A stretch of DNA of 64,000 nucleotides from Desulfosarcina widdelii (GCF_009688965.1 NZ_AP021875.1:682001-746000), one strand, 5' to 3'; counted from the first letter of the stretch, positions 1 to 9,241 are shown. A program made the numbers and translations. The notes: generated from the sequence alone by a model not told the origin.

Positions 1-105
1 CTGACCTGAAACAAATACCATTTTATCCGTCTTTACGGCTTGAGAATACGGTCCAATTGCTCCAGGTGCATTTTCCGTTTTAATGATCATATGTGCTAAT
101 TTCAT
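1..105 (-). CDS. RidA/YjgF-family enamine/imine deaminase (5' part only)
   Basis: Only the first 35 codons are inside the window; the gene continues past the left edge. The minus-strand reading starts MKLAHMIIKTENAPGAIG and continues into a GPYSQAV motif and a VFVSGQ strand, the usual N-terminus of RidA proteins. RidA enzymes hydrolyse 2-aminoacrylate and related enamines or imines released by PLP or iron-sulfur dehydratases, giving keto acids and ammonia. An AAGGAG ribosome site lies about 13 bases before the ATG. It follows a D-serine dehydratase-like gene and shares the cluster with an L-serine dehydratase, which fits a role in handling the aminoacrylate those enzymes produce. Family call is firm; exact substrate is inferred. 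Confidence 0.85.
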   Translation of the reverse strand, partial: MKLAHMIIKTENAPGAIGPYSQAVKTDKMVFVSGQ

Positions 106-195
106 AATATATTTGTTTACTCCTTCAGTTTAAAAATCATTTTTGATACTAATTCCCTGAATCATGTAATTGCTTTTATCCACATGGAATAGATA

Positions 196-1344
196 TCATC
201 GGTTTCGAGCGTCAATAGGACAGCCTTTCTGATCAATTTCTCCATCTGGGCCGATAATGGCGAAATATTCCCAAAGGTTTACAGTAGAGCAGGCGTGCCG
301 GGGAGCAACCAATATATAATCCCCGATATGGAGGTCCGTTCCATGAGGCACCGATACTATTGTATGCTCCTCACTCCAGCCGAGTGCTTCCATGCCTTCT
401 ATGCTGAATCCTTCTATTTTCCCTTGATCTATCCCCCATCGTTTATACCCCAGGTTCAGTGTAGCCGTTTTCGGATTGGGTCTATCCATGACCTGCACCA
501 AGATCAGGGCGGCCACATCGAAAGTGTTTGGGATAATCTGATGATACCAAGTATCAAAAAAAATCCAATTTCCCGGAGATAAGATGATATCGGCGTCCAT
601 ATCAATATGACTCAGGCATTCAAGATCGGGAAGAAAACTTGGTGTACCGCTCATCATCACCCGTGGAACACTAATGTTTCTATTTTCAAACCGGCGGACA
701 GCTTCCGTTAGAATCTCAACAGAAGCCTGAGAGGTTTCACGACGTTTTTTCTCGTCAAAAAAGGCATTATGACCATCATAGGCATGAATACCAAAAAATT
801 TAAATCGCTCGTTTTTTTTGGTCAAATTATACAGTCCAAGAGCACCTTCGGGATCGGTGCCGGTCCGATTCATTCCAACGTTTAGATCAATAAAGAAATG
901 CCACTGTATATCGTACTTTTCGGCTGCCTCCGACAGATATGTGGCATGGTCCTGATGTGCGGCCTGCACAATTATCCTTTTGTCAGGATTTCCTTTGACC
1001 AGAGATGCAATATGGTCCGCTTCGGCAGGTAGCAGTGGATACGCAATAAAAATTGTTTCAACCCCGGAATCAATCAGCATCTCGGCTTCCATTGGTGTGG
1101 CTTTAAACCCTTGGAAACCAGCTGTCATCAGCTCACGGGTAACCCATTTTGACTTGTGCGTTTTAACGTGAGGCCAAATATTTTTGATAGGGAAACCCGG
1201 TGACACCAAGTCAAGTAACTTACCCATCCGCTTGATATTGAAGTCAAATCGGTCACGAAACAACAGTAGGCAGGGTGTAGTTAACTCACTGAGCGCCGAT
1301 ATCTTGTAAGGTTTTTCTGAAAGGGAGTGAATAGCAAAGTCCAT
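196..1344 (-). CDS. D-serine dehydratase / D-threonine aldolase-like PLP enzyme (fold type III, zinc-dependent)
   Basis: About 382 residues, with an alanine-racemase-type TIM barrel followed by the D-serine-dehydratase-like C-terminal domain. HVKTHK near residues 59-64 supplies the probable PLP lysine (Lys61). Near the C-terminus PRHACSTVNLW carries the His-x-Cys pair that binds zinc in this family. Members deaminate D-serine to pyruvate and ammonia or cleave D-threonine-type 3-hydroxy amino acids. I prefer the ATG at 1344, preceded by AGGTG, over a GTG three codons earlier. It lies between an MttB-family demethylase and a RidA gene. In this context I infer removal of the D-isomer of an amino acid released by demethylation. 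Related racemases or aldolases cannot be excluded. Confidence 0.82.
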   Translation of the reverse strand: MDFAIHSLSEKPYKISALSELTTPCLLLFRDRFDFNIKRMGKLLDLVSPGFPIKNIWPHVKTHKSKWVTRELMTAGFQGFKATPMEAEMLIDSGVETIFIAYPLLPAEADHIASLVKGNPDKRIIVQAAHQDHATYLSEAAEKYDIQWHFFIDLNVGMNRTGTDPEGALGLYNLTKKNERFKFFGIHAYDGHNAFFDEKKRRETSQASVEILTEAVRRFENRNISVPRVMMSGTPSFLPDLECLSHIDMDADIILSPGNWIFFDTWYHQIIPNTFDVAALILVQVMDRPNPKTATLNLGYKRWGIDQGKIEGFSIEGMEALGWSEEHTIVSVPHGTDLHIGDYILVAPRHACSTVNLWEYFAIIGPDGEIDQKGCPIDARNR

Positions 1345-1463
1345 AATTTTCACCTAAATAAACTTGTCAGCAGTCATACGATTTAATTAAATTTTATGTC
1401 CTAGTTGCCGAGAATAATTTCACTATAATTTTTTGTTTTGTCTTCATTCTGACTCTCCCCTGA

Positions 1464-2891
1464 TTAATAATAATTAATTTTATCTATTAAGGGTTGATCA
1501 ACCCCTTGCCGAATGAGAAAATTTTCCAGTTCGAAATGAAGCATCTGATCCATAGTCGGTGGTTCATATGCATCCAGCATAAATATCTCTTTGGCGGCTA
1601 TGTTTTTTAAAAACGTTTCTTCCTGTAATCCGCCGTCACTTTTGCCCCGAACTCCGATCGATGAATTCCACGATTGTGTCCGGCACTTTTGCAAGGTGTC
1701 CATTGTGGTGAGGAACTGACCTCCCGGTCCGACTGATCGAATCAGTTCCAGGTTTAACGTTTGAGGGTCAACCGCGGCATCATTGAGGTAGTACTGCACC
1801 ATATCGATGATTTCTATGTCCATGATAAACTTCTCATACGAAATGGCTGAATAGCTATCCAGAATTCCTGCGCTGTGGACGACAAAATTCACCCCATTTT
1901 GAAATGTCGCCAGCATATTCAGCATACTCTCGTAACCGCTTTGCGGGGATAGGTAGGCAGCATCGGTCAGAGCACCACCGCAACGACTGGGCAGGTGATA
2001 CATGCGCGCAAGTGCCGCGGCATATTTGGCTTGTAGAGCGTATGCTGGCGAACCGATTGAGATGTTGCCGGTCTTCAAATCGGCGCCCAGGCATTGAAGA
2101 CCGAAGATTACCGGTGTTCCAGGTTGGATCATCTGGACGATAGCAATGCCTGCCAGGGCTTCGGCGGTAGCCAGAGCGATGTTGGCAGCCAGATCAATGG
2201 GCCCGGTGGTCCCAGCAGCTGGAGAGGGTGAAATGACCAACGGCTGGTTGTGACGTGCCGCAATCATCATCGTATCTAGTGCCATTTCGTCAATCTGCAA
2301 TGGGCTGATTAAGTTGACCAATGAAAGAATGTGCGGCCGGGCAGCAAACTTTTCTAAACCACCGAAGGCAATGGACGCCAATTCAATAGCGGTTTTCAGT
2401 TGTGTGGCGTTTCCCGGAACCCCCATGAGGCACTTGTCCGAGGATACCAGTGTGGCGTAGATCATGAGCAAATGGCTCATATCTATAGGAATGTCTGAGG
2501 GCTGCGCCAGAATGCCGCCGTTGATGCTGAAATGCGGGCACTGGTGGACCAATTTGGCCATACGGACATAATCCGCCATCACGGCATTGCGACGCGAGCC
2601 GTCTATTCTGCAAATTGTCGGGCATCCGTATCCGGGGGCACAGTTCACTCTGTTCCCGCCAATGATCATGTCATGGCAAGGGTTGCGGGCGTGCAGCGTG
2701 AACGAGTCCGGTGCTCGCCGGACCGCGTCCATGACCGTATCAGGCTTAAAATAGACCGTTTTATCTTTGACCGATACACCGTGTTCCTTGAGCATGTCTA
2801 TCAATTCGGCATGGTGCAGAATGATACCGACATGTTCCAGTATGCGTAAGGCTTGGAGATGGATGGCGGTTAATTTCTCTTGCATCTTCAT
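1464..2891 (-). CDS. MttB-family (non-pyrrolysine) corrinoid-dependent methyltransferase, copy 1
   Basis: 475-residue member of the trimethylamine methyltransferase (MttB/COG5598) superfamily, with the typical N-terminus (LTAIHLQALRILEHVGI), the SVGPGGQFLTT stretch and the hydrophobic barrel core. The frame is open throughout with no in-frame TAG, so it belongs to the non-pyrrolysine branch, whose characterised members demethylate glycine betaine, proline betaine or carnitine and pass the methyl group to a corrinoid protein. A GGAG site precedes two closely spaced ATGs at 2891 and 2885. It is clearly diverged from the second MttB homolog at 9698-11125, so the two probably act on different or successive substrates. 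No cognate corrinoid protein is visible in the window. Substrate unknown. Confidence 0.85.
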   Translation of the reverse strand: MKMQEKLTAIHLQALRILEHVGIILHHAELIDMLKEHGVSVKDKTVYFKPDTVMDAVRRAPDSFTLHARNPCHDMIIGGNRVNCAPGYGCPTICRIDGSRRNAVMADYVRMAKLVHQCPHFSINGGILAQPSDIPIDMSHLLMIYATLVSSDKCLMGVPGNATQLKTAIELASIAFGGLEKFAARPHILSLVNLISPLQIDEMALDTMMIAARHNQPLVISPSPAAGTTGPIDLAANIALATAEALAGIAIVQMIQPGTPVIFGLQCLGADLKTGNISIGSPAYALQAKYAAALARMYHLPSRCGGALTDAAYLSPQSGYESMLNMLATFQNGVNFVVHSAGILDSYSAISYEKFIMDIEIIDMVQYYLNDAAVDPQTLNLELIRSVGPGGQFLTTMDTLQKCRTQSWNSSIGVRGKSDGGLQEETFLKNIAAKEIFMLDAYEPPTMDQMLHFELENFLIRQGVDQPLIDKINYY

Positions 2892-2910
2892 TTCTCCATA
2901 TTGAAAATCG

Positions 2911-3900
2911 TCAGCCGCCCTGGTAATCGTCTCTCAGACGTTTGACATACTCTACGCTGGCCGCCACAGACCGCTCCTGCCAGGCAATCAGCTGGTCCAA
3001 ATCGCCCTCATCAACCAGATTGGCATTCTCCTGCCACGCATAGGACTTGAATCCATCTTTCTTGGGTTTCAACAGGTGCGGCGCAACGACTGTCGGATTG
3101 AAAGGGGGCGGGACTACGACGAAGGGACCCTCGCCCAGTGAGGCGCCCTCTCCCTTGGCCTGTTCAACCCTGAATGGCGCTAAATAGCCGTAACAGACTT
3201 CTATGTTTATCCGGCTCAAATCGGTTTCTTCGGCCAATATACGGTAGCATTCTGCCAAATCGATAGCACCGCTGCCCAAGGGCACGCCGACGATCATCGG
3301 CATGCCGTTGACTTCGATCACCAAGTGATCCTTGAAGTGAGAGGAAACCGCTTTGGGAGCCATATTGCGAACTGCCATAACGGGATCTTCCCACAGCATC
3401 ATGGAATTGCCAGTGTCTATGTGGGCACCGACAACCGGACTGCCGATCGCTTCGATCACGCGCAGGATGTCATCAGAGCTTTCATATTCGTGGTTCTCGT
3501 ATGCGATCCGCACCCCTGCGTCGGCAAATGCAGGGGCCACTTCCTTAAAATCACGAATCGCCTGGGCCATCTCCTGTTTGACATCCCCGCCGAAGCTTGA
3601 ATAGGTTCTGAGACGATCCGCACCCAAAGATGTACATATTTCCAGATAATGGCGGAGCTTCGCCGGGGCGGTGCCACAGGCATCCAATTCTATGAACAAT
3701 CCCAAATCTTCGCACAAGGCGCGAATCTGTCGAAGGTTCTCTTGAGAATCGTCTTTCAGGTGCCCCAAGTCATCACCTTCTATGTTGATCTCGACACCGT
3801 CGAGTCCAAGTTCTTTGGTTTTCCTTATGAATGAAAAGAGATCCATCTTACCGAATGAAAAAGAAAGGTGGTAGCTGAATGACTCCAGGCCTATTAGCAT
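2911..3900 (-). CDS. TIM-barrel sugar phosphate isomerase/epimerase family protein
   Basis: About 329 residues in the xylose-isomerase-like TIM barrel family (AP endonuclease 2 / IolE / hydroxypyruvate isomerase superfamily). Visible family features are LGLDGVEINIEGDD near the N-terminus, the AYENHEYES strand, GAHIDTGNSM and HFKDH, which together supply the Glu, Asp and His ligands of a divalent metal. I choose the ATG at 3900 because GGAGG lies five bases ahead; the upstream 17 codons look non-coding. It is the first gene after one operator copy (4091-4101) and precedes the MttB gene by 20 bases. Such proteins isomerise or epimerise sugars, keto acids or hydroxy acids; the substrate cannot be read from sequence. 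Confidence 0.75.
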   Translation of the reverse strand: MLIGLESFSYHLSFSFGKMDLFSFIRKTKELGLDGVEINIEGDDLGHLKDDSQENLRQIRALCEDLGLFIELDACGTAPAKLRHYLEICTSLGADRLRTYSSFGGDVKQEMAQAIRDFKEVAPAFADAGVRIAYENHEYESSDDILRVIEAIGSPVVGAHIDTGNSMMLWEDPVMAVRNMAPKAVSSHFKDHLVIEVNGMPMIVGVPLGSGAIDLAECYRILAEETDLSRINIEVCYGYLAPFRVEQAKGEGASLGEGPFVVVPPPFNPTVVAPHLLKPKKDGFKSYAWQENANLVDEGDLDQLIAWQERSVAASVEYVKRLRDDYQGG

Positions 3901-4375
3901 TTTGCCTCCATTACAATGATGACCGAAACGGTCGATAAAAACGCGGTCCACGCCGCCAATATCGTGCCTATTATAGCTGTATAGGCGTATCTATTAAACT
4001 AACGAAACAATAAGGAAACCCTCTCTGTTACCGTAATTAGTGAATCTATTAATCACGGTACCCTTTCGAGCGTATTTATGTATGATGTTTTGGTGTCACC
4101 ATACAACACAAATGTCAAGCAAAATTTAGCTGCTCCCACACTTGGAAGCGGTATGGAAAAGGCACTCTAAAGGGCCGGTTTTATACCCAATATGGCTGGC
4201 CCGAAAGTTAGTTCTATGAGCTGTTTTTCACATCACATGAATCAACGATCAACCGGGATCGCACTTTTTCCTTTTACGTAATCTGACAATGAATCGAGAA
4301 CATCGCCTGGCTACACCCCGGGGGTGTGCTCGCTCTTTTTAAATGTCGGTTCAACAAGATCTTGAACTTTTGCAC
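3901..4375. other. Regulatory intergenic region upstream of the TIM-barrel/mttB unit
   Basis: No credible coding frame. It contains the operator palindrome at 4091-4101 with a TTGACA-like box (reverse complement, 4113-4118), so it probably holds the promoter for the genes at 3900 down to 1. A GC-rich inverted repeat ACACCCC/GGGGTGT at 4313-4327 lies just beyond the stop of the L-serine dehydratase gene, but on that strand it lacks a following T-tract, so I do not call it a terminator. Confidence 0.5.
4091..4101. promoter_or_regulatory. Putative GntR/FadR-type operator, copy 1
   Basis: TGGTGTCACCA is an inverted repeat (TGGTG-T-CACCA) matching the known FadR-subfamily pattern TNGTNNNACNA. On the minus strand a TTGACA box (4113-4118) lies ten bases upstream of ATGGTGACACCA, exactly the spacing found at the third copy. 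A regulator of this subfamily is encoded at 8525-9241. I infer direct control of the TIM-barrel/mttB/D-serine dehydratase/ridA unit. Confidence 0.65.
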
Positions 4376-5983
4376 TCAATCGTCAAAGGCCATGGTTAAA
4401 TCGATTGATTCTTCAATTCTCTTTCCAGTAGGGGTTATGCAAAGCCCCCCCCTTCCGGTGCATTTCAGTTCAGGCGCAAGCATGTCACCAATACTCTGCA
4501 TGGCTGCGATAACTTCGTCCAGGGGGATACAAGGGTCAAAGCCAGCCAATGCCATATTGGCAGAAACCAAAGCCGTGGCCGCACCACTTGCATTTCTGGC
4601 AACGCAAGGAACGTTGCCTACGCCTGCTACCGGATCGCATACAAGGCCAAGAAGGTTTTGGAGTGCCAAGGCGGCAGCAGCAAATCCCTGCTTCACACTT
4701 CCGCCGAGAAGCTGAACAACAGAAGCAGCAGCCATGGCGCTGGCAGATCCTATTTCTGCCTGACAAGCAGCTACTTCAGCAGCAAATGTCGCCCGGTGAT
4801 CAATAAAAACACCGATTAATCCTCCTACCAGCAAGGCTTTTTCAATCTCCAGGTCTGTTTTTCCCAATTCTTCTCCCACAGACACGACAGCGCCCGGCAG
4901 AACCCCGCTTGAACCACCAGTGGGTGCAGCCACAATAAGGCCGTTGCAGATATTATATTCCATAATACTGCTGGCCCAGAGGGAGGCCCTATTCAGAAGA
5001 CCAAGATCTACTTGTTTTACAGATTTCGAGGATATTTTCCGGTTCATCTCTATCCCCTGGGGGGGCAGAAATCCGCGGTGTCTGTATCCGCCAGCAATGG
5101 CCTTGTAGGCGGATGAACGCATAATCGACAGGATTTCAGACGTCATTTTCAAAACATCGTCTATACTGGTGCCGCTGATACTCGATTCATATGCTGCCGC
5201 AAGCCTCCAAAGCTCATCTATCTTATTTTTTTTTGCATAAGCGTATGCATCCGTTGCCCCTGTAAAAGGCACCTTGCAGTTCATTTTTTTTATGACAGGA
5301 AGAATAGGCCTAAAATAGAGCGAGTCATCTGCGCCGACAGCAGCCTTAAGGGCTTTTTGAAATTCTTTGTCATCCATCCAGTCCGTTTTCAGGTTAACCA
5401 GTGCCGGTTTCCCTTCTTGCCCCGGAACTATGTGGATTCGGTATCCGATCTTGAAAGTATTCAAAAGCTTTTGGACCTCAAGGACAACGTTTTCCGGCTC
5501 CTTGCTGAAGATAACGAATTCATGGCAATCTCCCTTGAAGTTGATTCCATATCCCTGGTATTTCGTAATCTCAAACATTCCACCGCCGGTTGAAGCAGCC
5601 TCGACGTCAAGGACATAACCACTTTCGGTAGTTATCTTTATATGCGCAAAATTCGGATGCAGATCGCAGCCCAAATTTTTAATGATGAATCTGTGTTGAA
5701 TCCCTTTTTCATTTGCTGTAATCAAAGAACGTTTTATTTTTTTATCTCTGATGGGAATGCCCATAATACCGCCGATGAAACCATAATCTGATCCCTGTCC
5801 TTCATAAGTTGCGGCGAACGACCCTAAAGTATCGAAGGTAATTTCTATATCTTCTGGATCATCCGGCAGCATATTATGGCACATCATCCCAATGCGGGCA
5901 GGCCCGGCTGTGTGTGAGCTTGATTGGCCGATCATAATGGGGCCGAAAACCTCGTTGAAAATACTAGCATTGTAGACGCACAT
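4376..5983 (-). CDS. Iron-sulfur-dependent L-serine dehydratase (L-serine ammonia-lyase), single chain
   Basis: About 535 residues with the two domains of the anaerobic L-serine dehydratases. The N-terminal beta domain carries GPIMIGQSSSHTAGPARIG. The C-terminal alpha domain carries APTGGSSGVLPG and the cysteines in CDPVAGVGNVPC and GRGGLCITPTGKR that are candidates for the oxygen-sensitive [4Fe-4S] cluster. The reaction is L-serine to pyruvate plus ammonia through aminoacrylate. I place the start at the ATG at 5983, preceded by GAGGGAG; a TTG at 6106 would add 41 residues of unlikely sequence. It is longer than the common ~455-residue SdaA because of extra sequence between the domains. Its position beside MttB, D-serine dehydratase and RidA genes suggests that serine or a related hydroxy amino acid is an intermediate. 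Confidence 0.88.
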   Translation of the reverse strand: MCVYNASIFNEVFGPIMIGQSSSHTAGPARIGMMCHNMLPDDPEDIEITFDTLGSFAATYEGQGSDYGFIGGIMGIPIRDKKIKRSLITANEKGIQHRFIIKNLGCDLHPNFAHIKITTESGYVLDVEAASTGGGMFEITKYQGYGINFKGDCHEFVIFSKEPENVVLEVQKLLNTFKIGYRIHIVPGQEGKPALVNLKTDWMDDKEFQKALKAAVGADDSLYFRPILPVIKKMNCKVPFTGATDAYAYAKKNKIDELWRLAAAYESSISGTSIDDVLKMTSEILSIMRSSAYKAIAGGYRHRGFLPPQGIEMNRKISSKSVKQVDLGLLNRASLWASSIMEYNICNGLIVAAPTGGSSGVLPGAVVSVGEELGKTDLEIEKALLVGGLIGVFIDHRATFAAEVAACQAEIGSASAMAAASVVQLLGGSVKQGFAAAALALQNLLGLVCDPVAGVGNVPCVARNASGAATALVSANMALAGFDPCIPLDEVIAAMQSIGDMLAPELKCTGRGGLCITPTGKRIEESIDLTMAFDD

Positions 5984-6519
5984 TTCTCCCTCTTTGCAGA
6001 TTATAAGGATTCCCGATATCTGCATTCCTTTCGAATTTAATATTTCCCCATACCCGAATCCTGGCTTTCCAGGAAGCCGCCAACTCTTCGGGTGATAGCA
6101 TTTCAAGGTAACCGTTTCTTCTATCTGTCAAACCACTTTAAAGGGGCACTGTTCGTTCTCTATCATTTTATCACGATCGCCCCTCTAATTCATGAATCGA
6201 TGTCACACCGTTTAATAAGATTTGGACAACGCCAAGCTGTTTGCACAAAAAATAGAGCACGACGAGATGGGCTTGGTCATGCATTGCCCAGGTCCATTGT
6301 GAAACCCCCTTTTGGATTTACCCTGGTTGCCGAACGTAGGACGTTGGGGAAGATGTATTCTAAACCGAAAAACAGTGAAACAAGTAAGCTTTTGTACAGC
6401 TGATTTTTAAAAATAGTCACTATCCAGTGGTTCTATCAGGAATAAACGTTCAGCAACGAGGTCCGCATTTGAATTTTACTTTTTATCAAAGATTAAAAAC
6501 ACCATTTAGAGGGCCTACA
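5984..6519. other. Intergenic region, no gene recognised
   Basis: About 540 bases between the L-serine dehydratase start and the small protein gene. I see no frame with protein-like composition and ribosome site, and no copy of the GGTGTCACC palindrome. It probably contains a promoter or untranslated leader for the serine dehydratase gene, but no clear promoter element can be named. Confidence 0.35.
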
Positions 6520-6849
6520 TTAGCGAAAGGTAATAGTGGCACCTTTCGGCAAAGCCAATCCCGTACATACCTCCATGGCCTTCAGTACTCCTGATATCAC
6601 GGGGCAGGATATATGCGGTATGGTTTTCAACGCCACATCAAATACTTGCGAGTTCAATGTACCCGTCTTCCGGTCTTTGAACAGTTCAGCCATAACATTG
6701 ATCTCTTTCCCGCCGAGGATCTCATTGAACGACCTCCAGTTAGGGCACTCGCTCTCAAGGTTTATTATGGCTTTATACCCCCCCTTATCCTCACTGGAAA
6801 CTACCGTTTTAAACCCGCAAATACCTGCATAAATATCAACTTCAGCCAT
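6520..6849 (-). CDS. Small conserved protein of the methyltransferase cluster (possibly DUF6951-like)
   Basis: 109 residues beginning MAEVDIYAGICGFKT, with GGYKAIINLESECP in the first third, HISCPVISGVLKAMEV later and GLALPKGATITF at the end. A GGAG site lies nine bases before the ATG. Four cysteines (GICGF, ESECP, ISCPV, VCTG) could bind a metal or cluster. From memory it resembles a small uncharacterised family found beside corrinoid methyltransferase genes, but I cannot verify that here and assign no function. It lies between the UroD-fold methyltransferase and the L-serine dehydratase genes on the same strand, so a role in the same pathway is likely. Confidence 0.65.
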   Translation of the reverse strand: MAEVDIYAGICGFKTVVSSEDKGGYKAIINLESECPNWRSFNEILGGKEINVMAELFKDRKTGTLNSQVFDVALKTIPHISCPVISGVLKAMEVCTGLALPKGATITFR

Positions 6850-7041
6850 TAATCTGCTCTCCCTATATAGACTTAGAGAACCCAGCTAAAATAATTACAT
6901 CACACAAATCGCCTTTTCGATTCTGAAAAAGAACGTTTCAAATATAAAATGGTCTCAACGCGCACCCTGTTGCCAATATGATTGAATGCTGAAGCATTTT
7001 CACTGCATGATGTATTTCTATCTATTTTGATCTCCCCGGAC

Positions 7042-8193
7042 TTAGTCAGGGAGCGGATAGGTTCCGTATTGCTTGCCCGCCTCATAGAGTCGTACAATAT
7101 TTTCAGGCGGCACGTCGGCTTGAATGGTATGAACCGCATTCAGCAGATAGCCTCCGCCCGGAGCCAAATCTTTAATTCGCCGTTTAACCTCATTGGCGAC
7201 ATCATCGGGTGTTCCCGTGGGTAAAATACTCTGTGTATCGATTCCACCGCAGAAGGAGAGGCGATCACCGAACTTTTCTTTCAGGTTCCTAGTATCCATG
7301 TTTTTACAGGAGACTTGGACTGGATTCAAAATATCCACCCCTACCTCGATGATATCTTCAATCATCGGAAAAACCGCCCCGCATGAGTGGTAAAAAATCT
7401 TTGCGTCGGTGTACTGCTTAATCAGGTCGAAATATTCCTTGTGATAAGGCTTGATCATTTCCCGATACATTTCAGGAGACATCATCAGGCTGTGCTGTGT
7501 TCCCAAGTCATCGGAAGTCCTGAATATTTCTATGTAGTCACCTACCAAAGAGAGATATCTTTCGGCCCTCTTTTTTTGGATGTCGGTAATCTTTCTCATC
7601 AATGCGTGGACAAAATCTTTGTTGATAATCATATCCTTTAAAAATTGTTCCATGCCACGCACCGCCCATGCCATTTCGAACAGATTGTTTCCCGGCGTAT
7701 CTCCAAATATGGCGTAACTTGTATTGTCATACAATTCCCTAGCTTCGTCCAGCAGGCCCTCAAGACGCCCGGGGTGTTCCGGGTCCGGCCATGGATATGA
7801 ATCCAGGTCGTCAATCGTCGCCTCCCCTAAAGGGGCATTACAAATATCATAGTAAAGACTTCCCTTGGGTCGCTGATATTGAATGCCCCATTCGTCTGTA
7901 ATCATGTCTTTTTCTTTATCATAAACCGAAGAACCTTCAGGCGCCTTTTCAGGGATTATGCGGATATCGATATCCAGAGCCTGGCAGACCGGTTCCTCCA
8001 CTCTGACTATCTGCAGGTATTCGGAATAAAATTCTGTCTTTCCGGAATCCAGGCCGAGATATTTTTTCAATTTTTCATAAGCCTGAATAGTGATACCTGT
8101 AGTAGTACAACCTCCCAAAATAAAGGGAACCCGATCAGGCTCCTCATGGTTTAAGGCAGTCCGTACTCTTTCACGGGGAGTCATGCTTTTCAT
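7042..8193 (-). CDS. Uroporphyrinogen-decarboxylase-fold methyltransferase (MtaA/CmuA-like)
   Basis: 383 residues of the UroD superfamily, starting MKSMTPRERVRTALNHEEPDRVP, the usual N-terminus of corrinoid-linked members. Instead of a porphyrin-binding signature it has the zinc site of the methyltransferase branch: YHSCGAVFP plus the later SFCGGID cysteine, giving His, Cys and Cys ligands. Such enzymes move methyl groups between corrinoid proteins and thiols or tetrahydrofolate. An AAGGAG site lies eight bases before the ATG. It is the first gene behind operator copy 2 and follows the GntR regulator gene on the same strand. I infer that it takes the methyl group from a corrinoid protein charged by one of the MttB homologs; the acceptor is unknown. 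Confidence 0.8.
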   Translation of the reverse strand: MKSMTPRERVRTALNHEEPDRVPFILGGCTTTGITIQAYEKLKKYLGLDSGKTEFYSEYLQIVRVEEPVCQALDIDIRIIPEKAPEGSSVYDKEKDMITDEWGIQYQRPKGSLYYDICNAPLGEATIDDLDSYPWPDPEHPGRLEGLLDEARELYDNTSYAIFGDTPGNNLFEMAWAVRGMEQFLKDMIINKDFVHALMRKITDIQKKRAERYLSLVGDYIEIFRTSDDLGTQHSLMMSPEMYREMIKPYHKEYFDLIKQYTDAKIFYHSCGAVFPMIEDIIEVGVDILNPVQVSCKNMDTRNLKEKFGDRLSFCGGIDTQSILPTGTPDDVANEVKRRIKDLAPGGGYLLNAVHTIQADVPPENIVRLYEAGKQYGTYPLPD

Positions 8194-8524
8194 GTAATTT
8201 TCTCCTTTTCAAAAACATACTGTCAACACATGTTCCGCGATCTGATTATCGGATCGGTCACAAATTTAACAATGCCTGTCGGCTTAAAAACCCGTCTACC
8301 ATTTACCACGCTCACACCTGGTCTTCAGTAACTGTTCAGCCAGATAAACAGGCGTTCAACTTTCCATATAGTCCTTATGAAAATCCTAATCGATTAATGA
8401 AGCGTATCTATGTTGGAGTGTCCAATATTCCATAGAATGGTGACACCATTCAGGCGCTGGTCACGACAATTTCGCCCACTAACTCGACAAGGCTTGTATT
8501 CTTCCGGGAGGCGGCCCTTGTCAG
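8194..8524. other. Regulatory gap between the regulator and UroD-type methyltransferase genes
   Basis: Non-coding on inspection. Its only clear element is the palindrome at 8438-8448, about 245 bases ahead of the UroD-type gene and 77 bases beyond the end of the GntR gene. The long distance to the start codon implies a sizeable untranslated leader if the promoter sits at the palindrome. Confidence 0.45.
8438..8448. promoter_or_regulatory. Putative GntR/FadR-type operator, copy 2
   Basis: TGGTGACACCA, embedded in the longer perfect palindrome AATGGTGACACCATT (8436-8450), matches the FadR-subfamily pattern TNGTNNNACNA. It has the same half-sites as the copies at 4091 and 11665. A TTGACA box at the same distance is not evident here. 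It is placed to control the UroD-type methyltransferase gene and perhaps genes beyond it. Confidence 0.65.
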
Positions 8525-9241
8525 TCAGGGGGTGGCTTCTACGATTCCCCCGAAATATTCGCTCCCCAACTCCAGGTGAATCACGGCCTGTCGGGCTGCC
8601 TCTTGCGGCTGCCTGTCTTTGATGGCCTGCACCAGACGATTCATGTTCTGCCAATTTTTACGGCTGAAATTGTTTTCCTTGTCAAGATACGCATCGAAAT
8701 ATTCGTTCATATTTTCCAGAAAGGTACCAAGAATCCATTCGTAGATCGGGTTGCCTGTCATCCTGGCAAGCTTTAGATGAATTCTGATATCCGCCTCCAC
8801 GTATCGCTGCCAGTCAAAAGGTTCTTTTTCTAAAAGATAGTTGCCTTCTGCAACCATGCTTTCTAATGCGGCAATATCCTTGTCCGTCGCATTTTCTGCG
8901 GCAAGGCCTGCAATGGTGGCGTCTAGGTTGCTTCTATATTGATAGATGTGCCGCCACTCCACTTGACCGCGTTTGAGTAGCAGGGCAAGGTTCTGAGCCA
9001 ATTTATCGGTGGAAGGTTCCTTCACGTATGTGCCGTTCAGGGTAAGTTCCACCAGACCCTTTTGCTCGACTACTCTTATCGCTTCTCGCAAGGTCCGTTT
9101 AGAGACATCGAATGCTTTCGAGAGCTCATCTTCCGAAGGCAAGCGCTCGTTTACCTTTAATTCTCGACGAGTGATAGCATTTTCGATCTGGTCTGCTACC
9201 TTTTCGTACAACCGAATGGGCTTTTTGACCTCCTGGAACAT
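8525..9241 (-). CDS. GntR-family transcriptional regulator, FadR/FCD subfamily
   Basis: 238 residues. The N-terminal winged helix covers roughly residues 8-75 and has the GntR signature (LPSEDELSKAFDVSKRTLREAIRVVEQKGLV, read as overlapping segments). The C-terminal all-helical FCD ligand domain contains the metal-site pattern D-x3-H (ADIRIHLKLARMTGN) and a late HLELG histidine. Such proteins bind acids or amino-acid-like effectors through a metal and repress catabolic genes. A GGAG site lies about ten bases before the ATG. Three palindromes fitting this subfamily's operator lie in the cluster, so it is very likely the local regulator. None lies directly before its own gene, so strong autoregulation is not evident. 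The effector is unknown, probably the methylated substrate or a breakdown product. Confidence 0.88.
   Translation of the reverse strand: MFQEVKKPIRLYEKVADQIENAITRRELKVNERLPSEDELSKAFDVSKRTLREAIRVVEQKGLVELTLNGTYVKEPSTDKLAQNLALLLKRGQVEWRHIYQYRSNLDATIAGLAAENATDKDIAALESMVAEGNYLLEKEPFDWQRYVEADIRIHLKLARMTGNPIYEWILGTFLENMNEYFDAYLDKENNFSRKNWQNMNRLVQAIKDRQPQEAARQAVIHLELGSEYFGGIVEATP

Noticed and set aside
4313..4327. GC-rich inverted repeat as terminator of the L-serine dehydratase gene
   Set aside because: The gene reads on the minus strand, and on that strand no T-run follows the stem.
6092..6403. Plus-strand frame of 103 codons in the gap beside the serine dehydratase gene
   Set aside because: Composition is unlike a protein, with no ribosome site and no motif; it overlaps the probable promoter region.
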